Origin: Sthenelais limicola
Taxonomy: Eukaryota; Annelida; Polychaeta; Phyllodocida; Sigalionidae
Reading direction: 5' to 3'
NCBI GenBank assembly: GCA_942159475.1
Contig: OW804097.1
Span: 10,975,172-11,039,171 of the forward strand
DNA: 64,000 nt
The translations under genes and the position numbers were made by a program. The first letter of the stretch is position 1. Each line of letters begins with the position of its first letter. A model generated the notes under the pieces. That model saw only the letters and a program-made list of their open reading frames with translations. It ran no database searches and was not told the DNA's origin. Shown here one piece after another: positions 57,040 through 64,000 of this stretch.

Positions 57040-57510
57040 ACCACACCTCCATGAGAGCACAGCTGATGAAGACTCAATGGGGACAGTAATGGATATTATT
57101 CAAAATTTTGGGGAAGGATCGGGGCTCGGACTAAATTTCACTAAGACAAAGGGTATAAAAACTGAGAAAAAAACACTTGACAACGATAAGAGTTGTGTAA
57201 TTGACTGGCCGAATTCAGTAAAAATTCTGGGGATACACATATCTAATCCTTACTGCAGGGAGAACTATCCCAGCAAGAATTATGAGTCGGCTTTAGCTAA
57301 GATGAGGGGTGTTGTTGGAGTCTGGGGGGCAAGAAATTGGTCTCTCAGTCGTAAAGCATTAGTAAATAATACATTAAGCCTTTGTCAACAAAGCTAAAAT
57401 GCATCTTATGATTCTGGAGTATAATAATGTTGCTCAAGGTAAAGGGAAGAACAACACAAATCTCTGGAATCAACTCATATGTGAACTGGAGGAATAACAG
57501 GTGTAAAATC
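57040..57510 (+). pseudogene. LINE reverse-transcriptase remnant
   Basis: FGEGSGLGLNFTKTKGI, then WPNSVKILGIHIS and a W-G-A-R-N-WSLSRKALVNNTL stretch are the palm-to-thumb part of an L1/CR1-type reverse transcriptase (SGL..N..KT, KYLGI.I, W..R.LSL.GK). The frame stops at about 57397 and continues in another frame (MHLMILEYNNVAQGK), so it is broken. It is a different lineage from the fragment at 16326. Positions 57511-58692 show nothing supported. Confidence 0.75.
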
Positions 57511-58692
57511 GCAGAGACAGAATGTATATGGTATAACACTTGATGAATTATGATTGATCTCCATAATAATTGTAAGCTTCGTATGAAACCTGTTTGTTCA
57601 GGAGGGATGAGATGAAAGAGAAAAACCGAAAATACAAAAAAAATATAAAATAAAAAGGGAAACAATAATTGAAAGTTGATTAGAATTGTATGAGCCTAGT
57701 CGGCAGGATATGTTGAATAAAACCTTTTAAAAACAAACTTCACGTTCATTGACTTTATTTATATTTCTGTCTAACGGAAACTCAGCTGGCATTAATTTTA
57801 ATTTCAGATTGACTGACTATATTTACTCAATATTATAGGTATATCAGAAAGGTAGTAATAGATGGGGGAAAGTTCGATGTAGTCAAAGACAGAAAAAGTG
57901 ACTTATTCTGATTCTGATTATCAAGACCAGAAATTTGAGTGTCAAACAGGTAGTCCAAACGACTGCGTTAGTAAAAGAATGCTAGGGAACCTCAGGAGAA
58001 ATATATTGAAATTTTTTTTTAATTTAGCAGTAACGTATATCTTCAGAAGTATAGAAGTTCAGAAGTAGTATTTTAGCCAAAAGTAATAGTTGTTGAGTCT
58101 TGAACTTTAGCAGTCACACAGGTGGTCCAAGCAGAAGAGAGGATTCCTCATTGCAGCTTAATTTCATCTGTCTGTCTGAAATGTATGACTTGCAAATGTT
58201 TGTAACAGAGTTATGAAGGATTAATATTCTTACGATTTTGAAATAAAGATTCAACAAGAAAAAAACTTCTTTTTTCAAGTTATTGATTCGCTCGCTCAGT
58301 TTTAATTCCACACCGATATATCCGATATATAACCACACCGACTAGATATATAACCACTACCTCCACGACAATGGAATGCTAACAGTTATGACCCAACCCC
58401 ATTAAAAGATCATAATTAAAGTAATTGAAAGGTCAGACTTCAATTTAGTCCGAAAATTCTAAATAAAATAAACCAATAGTCTTATAGTCAACACTGACCC
58501 CACTTCATATTAGATCTTTTAACTAATAGAGAGAATGAAAAATAGACTGATAAAATGATACGACGCCAGCTGATAACATTACTATGACAACAGCTAATAT
58601 GGTCGACGCGAATAGGGTCGTTAGATCGTTCACAGGCATGTTAGTATAAAAACCGTTTTTATTCATTCGATTCAAATAATAAACATCAGCCT

Positions 58693-58875
58693 GGGGGGCG
58701 TTTCATAAGTTAACGCTGTGCGCGTTCGTTTTGGTAGCGATAAATTTAGCGCGCGTTTGTTATAGTAACGCAATGTTATTTGACGTCAATTTTGGCCCTT
58801 AACGCGCGCTATGTTTGGTAACGACTGTCGCTAGGCCCTATAGCGCGCGCTATTCGAACTTATGAAACGCCCCCC
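58693..58875. mobile_element. GGGGGGCGTTTCATAAGTT MITE
   Basis: 183 bp with perfectly inverted 19-bp ends, GC-rich GCGCGC words inside and no coding. Family not assigned. Positions 58876-60590 show nothing recognisable. Confidence 0.85.
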
Positions 58876-60639
58876 TGAGCCGTCACAAGACTGCTTTACC
58901 GTAAATAATTTAGGCTGGTCAACCGTCCATGCAATGTACGTGCAGTGGGCTTGGTCCTTTATCTCATAGGACAGTCTGCAGAATGAGGCGGCGGGGCCAA
59001 TGCTACACAGAATCGACCAATATTTCTTATAGATCTATAGATCTTTTTCCAAAATGGGGAAGTTTTATGTGTACCGACCATTACAGCCCCCGTCACCGTC
59101 CATGACGGTCATTCTTCACTGAGTTTCATAATGATCTCATGGAGGTAGATTTATTCCCTGTATATCATTTGAGAGAGCTTTTATTCCTCTATGTGATCAT
59201 GTCAAAATATAATCATTTTATTGTTTTTATCAATAGATGAAATGACAGTGAATATGTACGTGATCATCACCATCCATGACGCAATATAGCACAGTTATCA
59301 TAGCTAAGGGGCGCAGTTTCAGGACTTAAAAGAGTGGGATATGGGGCACCTATTCTAGCAATTTTACATCATTTCATCATTTCATCATTTCAATAACCTT
59401 TAAGAAAATATCCATTTGTAACCGTTTCATGAGAATCAACCATATAATTATATAGATTTAAAACGCTCCCTTGACTAGAGTGCACATGGATGACTACCAA
59501 TACACCTAAAACTACCTAGAGCACTTCAATAAGATAAAATTACAACTTTAATGCTGTTGTAAAAATTTTACGAATAGTAATTTAAAACATTCCCTCTTCA
59601 TTCATTATATTTTTATGATAATCTCAGTCATATTTTTTCCAAAGTGGCCGTTTCCCTAAAATAAAATGTTTTTTTTTGTGCCCCAAATCTACCTTATATC
59701 GGCTTCTAGTTTTTCTGTTAGTACATAGGCAAAACCATATATAGCCCTTTACCTTTCATCAAACCCCATACACTAAAACCACAAATGAGAATAGAAACTA
59801 ATGATTAAATAAATTATGGCCTGGCAAACGAAAAAAAACGTGATTTGTACTTTTTTTTAACCAAATATTCAATGCGCACCTAAATAAGTAGTGAAATTAG
59901 CACTTGTGGGGCTATTAGTACAGGGGTCATGCAGCGGGAAATTCCGTGTGCAATGAATTGAATGTACTAACTTTCACTCGCCATGGATTAGCGGTCAATA
60001 ATTTCATTTTCAATATTGGTCTAGTTTTGTCTAACATTTGTAATATATTTCTAGGCTTGATGTTATATCGGTGAATTACCAAACATGCACCTATTATTCG
60101 GTTCGACATTTTTACTCTCTATTTGTCCAATATTGTTCAATGAATTACTATTTCGATTGAGGATTTGAGTAACTTAATTCTTATTCTAATTAATGAACAA
60201 ATTAAATGATACGTTATATATTACTGATATGTGTTGGTCAATTAAAACATAATGTACACTGTACATGTACAGACCCGTGAGAATTATGTGAGAATTATGA
60301 GAATTCTCTCATAAACTGTCCGTTGCACGACTAGCCAATAACAACAGTAACATGTCATCCTGATATTGAAAATACACAAATATACATGGAATAGACAAAT
60401 GTCAATATTTATTTTTGATAACGATTGAATGCGTCTTAATTAGTTAACACATTTTAGTTAACACATATTTTGGAGTGTACCCTTTTTAGTTTAGGCCGTT
60501 CAAAATGACTCTATATGCATCATTAAATTATTTTAAGTATTTATTGATACGCATAAATAAATGGCCATTACGCCGTCTGGTGTCGGGCCCAGATAATTTG
60601 ATTTGTTAGCGTTCATGCTGCAGCTCCAGGCTGCCGTAC

Positions 60640-60860
60640 CCTCATTCGTTAGTTACAACGCCCGGCAACGACCAATGAATGTGCCAGACACATGTCCACC
60701 GCCACCGACTCACCCCGACCAGAGGTGCTCTCTTGTGTAACGTCCCCCCTGCCATAAGCGGCCAGCAGCATCTGCTACTGTTTGCCATATCGATAGAAGA
60801 TAGCGCCAAGACAGCACCACTACACTCTTCACTCTACGAATCTTCACGCGGAAAACTAAG
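60640..60860 (+). other. Candidate promoter and 5' untranslated exon
   Basis: A GC-richer stretch with a CGACCAATGA (CCAAT) box at about 60669 ends at a good donor AAG|GTTAGT (60861). The only frame that would fit the next exon's phase has a stop just before the donor, so this exon is read as untranslated. The transcription start is not defined. Confidence 0.45.
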
Positions 60861-62054
60861 GTTAGTAATTTGAGCAAACGTATATTTTGTTATAATTATG
60901 TTTATGTACGCATTCAGTAATAATCCTTTTCATTAAGCTACAGTATGTGTGTATATGGGAACGTTGTTTTGTATTATTCCCATGGTATTCCTGTAACTAA
61001 ACCATACATCTTGATAGTCGTGCAAGTACCTCGTGGTACTACAACCCCTATTAATGAGGGGAGCTAGGAATACATTTTATTTGGGCCTAATTTTAGGTTG
61101 GGATTCGGGATTTCCAAGGGCCTACGCGCCAGATAAAAAGTTTCAGTCGTAGGGGTTGCAAAGAGAAAAAGTGCGGGAAATGGGGCTTATCCAAAATGGG
61201 AAACGTGATTCCAAAGGGGGTCTTCCCTGCCTTTTATTAAACGATTCATGTTAACTCCTTCAATCTAAATTGCTGTGCTTTTGCACGATTGAATGCGTCA
61301 TATCTAATATCTAATATGCAGCGCAAATCTGTAAGTGATTAAATTCCTCTGGCCTCTGGGACTGACTATGCACTCTTGCTTGAATTATGTGGGATGCCCA
61401 ACCGTATACACAATACTAATTAGGTCATCCAGCGTTGGGAACCGCAGTTGATATAACATAGTGTGTAGTGTCGCGGCAAGGCCAGTCCCTATCACTGGGA
61501 GATGTGGCTTCTCTTTTTCTTTAAATCCTTTAGTCGCAACTAACCTGCCTTCTGGGCTCTTACAACGCTAAGCATGGGGTGTAACAATAGGTTAATAAAT
61601 AGAAAATAATCATATAACCTCTTATAAGAAACGTTGATCATTTCTGAGTAAAATACTAATTTAACGTGCTCAGGTGGCCGAGTAGCAGTCACATACTCGG
61701 CCAACGTCTGGGTTTTTAAACATTACCTTTCTATCATTTCTATCAATGGGTTGACGTTTTTCTTGCAAGGGTATTTTACTGATTCATGCTCTATGTCTTT
61801 AGGAAAACCGATTCCTAAACTATTAACCAGAAATATTTGTTATCGGCCATCAGCTGAGCTGAGCTGGGCACTACATTTTGACACCAGTTTCCAATTGCTA
61901 ATTCAGATCTATATACTGTAATATACCAAAAGTTCTCCATGATATTCGTGCCAGTAACTACCACTGTGGATGCGGCACTCACTATAGCAAAGTACTGTTC
62001 ACACATAGGCCTAGTGTAAACGTATTAATGTTCGCGCAGTATTTATTTTCGCGC

Positions 62055-62070
62055 ACCCCCCCCCCCCCCC
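62055..62070. repeat. Poly-C run in the intron
   Basis: About 15 consecutive C. A smaller poly-G run lies at 42730-42743. Confidence 0.9.
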
Positions 62071-62711
62071 AACCCTTTGTGAGTGAAAACAAATCCATAA
62101 ACAATGTGGGCTCTGGTTTAAGTAGAAAATTTGCTGCACGAATTTAAATCCATGGCTTTACCTGCCAATAACAATTTCCTGAAAAATATTGATACCATAC
62201 TTTAAACACTGATAACATAGGGGGGCTCTTACGAGCAACTCTTCTAGACTAGGGTAATACAATGACTTGGGTAGTACAACCCCCGATAGATGGTCATGCA
62301 GTACAGCATGAACATTTAACATTTGAGATATTGGTCGAGGCACTTGCTTTCGATATACTTGAAAACAGATTGTAACATATACCTACATTGTTGCTCAATG
62401 TTGTTGAATGATGGTAAAAATCGAATCAAATCCATAAAAGGTGTCTGCAAGTAGGCTCTTTGATTTGATTTGATTTTGATTTTTCAGGGACAAATCTAAA
62501 AACGCAATAACCAATACAAATTGTATCAATACTCAACATTAATTGAAATCAGTGTACCCTGTGCAAGCCCTGTATATGGGTGTGGTCAAGAAGGTGTAAT
62601 AGTTGTCAATCAAACGTATCAAATCGTAATACAAATAATCGATACCATAATTTTTCTATATTCCGTCATACAGATTTCACAGACTTTGTCTTCACTCACG
62701 AGTTCTGGACA

Positions 62712-63185
62712 ATGGAGTCAGTAAGAAGAGTAAGTTAGCTTACATTTGTTAACTATAATACCATCACCAATAGTTATTTTGGTTGGGGATATAATTCGAA
62801 TCTTCATTTGTTTAGTCACTATTCTGTAATAAAAAAAGGTGTTGGCAAGGAGCTCAGTGACGCATGTTTACGCACAACAATCAGAATAACCTAACTTATC
62901 ACTCTGGACTGGACTCCCGGTAGTTCACATATATGCCTTGTTATACGGGAATAATGTACGTAATATAACGTACAATTGATTCACTGCCATATTAGATGTT
63001 ACACCCAGCGTAACAATAATATAATTGCAACACAAAACTTTCAGAACGTACGCAGCACGACAGCTGAACAGGACGCGTTAATCGCAGCGGCCATCGAGAG
63101 TGGCTTGACTGGAACGGGCAAACGATTCAAGACAATGCTTGACCAACTTGCGGGGAGTACTGGGTTGGAGATGGCATACCTCAAG
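62712..63185 (+). CDS. N-terminal exons of an unidentified gene (runs off the window)
   Basis: Exon 62683-62720 (acceptor CAGATTTCACAG, donor GTAAGA) contains ATGGAGTCA with an A at -3 and joins in phase 0 to exon 63045-63185 (acceptor AAAACTTTCAG, donor GTAAATA). The start of the protein is MES then NVRSTTAEQDALIAAAIESG, LTGTGKRFKTMLDQLAGS and TGLEMAYLK. Fifty residues are seen, mainly helical, with no signal peptide. The 47-codon internal exon is in frame without stops. I do not recognise the family. Further exons must lie beyond 64000, since only a C MITE and unassigned DNA follow. Confidence 0.55.
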
Positions 63186-63396
63186 GTAAATATACAAATC
63201 GTCTTATGGGATATTATCATTATATATGCCGTCTACACTGTCTAGACTCTCGTGTTTCGTTCACAACACTGGCAATTTAGCAATGTATCAGTCAGAACAA
63301 TATACATGTATACCATAACGCTATTGTGCACGTAACTGTACACTGTACATTTTTAGCAACATTAAACTCTCTTGCGTTCCTCCCTCAAATTTGTAC

Positions 63397-63806
63397 ATAT
63401 GTGATGTGTTTCAAGAAAATGAGTCATAAGTCGCAAAAAATAGATTGTGAGATTCCATTATATTTGAAAAGATGAGATAAAGCCGATTCCAATGATAGTA
63501 AACAGTCTAATAATCCAATAAGTATTTCTAGATTTTAAGTCGGATATTTTTATTTTGGAAAAAAAAAGTTTGCAATATTTCTGGGGGGTAATAAACAGTG
63601 AAGTAACTAAATATAGTCCATATAAGGACCTTTAAAACGAAATAATATATTGGATACATTGTCCTGAAATTTGATACACCGATCGATATAAGTGATTAGC
63701 TCCTCAAAAATCAGAACATTCCAATAAAGTGATCCTGTAAAATAAACACTTTGAAAAATATGATTTTTGCGACTTATGACTCATTTTCCTGGAACACACC
63801 ACATAT
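63397..63806. mobile_element. Family C MITE, copy C13
   Basis: Complete 410-bp copy: TATGTGATGTGTTTCAAG with AAAATGAGTCATAAGTCGC, and TTTGCGACTTATGACTCATT at the right. It lies in the intron of the gene above. Positions 63807-64000 show nothing recognisable. Confidence 0.85.
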
Positions 63807-64000
63807 TTGATACCTTTTCCTCCTCCCTAGCTCTTCTTTCGCCACATCTTCTAAAGCCTTTCCACCCATTTCCTATTCTATTTCACTCTTTAACACCATG
63901 TTCGCCATGCGCATCGTACTCTGAGTAGTATATACAATTGGGGAACAAGGCATTTCACCTCACTAAAGCTAAAGTTCGACACACTCAAGTCAGCAGATGT

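Overview
This is a window of nuclear DNA from a multicellular animal, most likely a marine invertebrate; the species cannot be fixed from the sequence. The grounds are AT-rich DNA with no operon-like coding, GT-AG introns with consistent phases, AATAAA signals, fragments of LINE reverse transcriptase, a Crypton-type tyrosine recombinase, a Penelope-type hammerhead motif, and very dense MITEs and minisatellites. Three short-repeat families, called A, B and C here, make up much of the window. Family A is about 340 bp, ends AATAGGGGAGTTGCAT and carries a CAAAATGGCGGC box. Family B is about 237 bp, ends TGGGTCAGATTTTCAG and has TA-like target duplications. Family C is about 410 bp and has an ATGAGTCAT box in each inverted end.

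Layout. Positions 1-5.4 kb hold the one large intact gene, a 506-aa Crypton-type tyrosine recombinase on the minus strand (1499-3019). It lies inside an element with a perfect 14-bp inverted repeat (1151-1164 / 3349-3362) and a long foldback hairpin glued to one end (984-1149). Three short elements with the same architecture, hairpin then TATTTATTACACC then body then GGTGTAATAAA, lie at 3513-3888, 4528-4859 and 34120-34508. Positions 5.4-16.3 kb hold tandem arrays (64, 20, about 84 and 50 bp units), nested A/B/C copies, tRNA-like SINE heads and a 0.63-kb tandem duplication. Positions 16.3-19.6 kb hold a 5'-truncated LINE and a TU/FB-like foldback element built of 12-mers. Positions 19.8-27.3 kb are mostly single-copy: a terminal coding exon with a 1.5-kb 3' UTR on the minus strand (coding 21403-21554), a candidate 5' exon of the same strand near 27.22 kb, and a degenerate hammerhead motif. 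Positions 29-41.8 kb are again nested mobile elements and minisatellites.

Positions 41.8-57 kb contain a cluster of three related small genes on the minus strand. They encode very basic coiled-coil proteins (106 aa, 131 aa, and one lacking its 5' end) with the same phase-2/phase-1 intron plan and no family I recognise. Their introns and spacers are filled by segmental duplications and by a three-deep nest of CAGGG-ended transposons with 5-6-bp target duplications. Positions 57.7-64 kb are mostly single-copy and contain the first exons of a plus-strand gene (5' exon ending 60860, start codon 62712) that runs off the window.

The strongest candidate for something undescribed is the hairpin-ended recombinase element with its short relatives. 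The empty target site of one relative can be read from paralogous copies elsewhere in the window, which shows that the hairpin belongs to the inserted unit.
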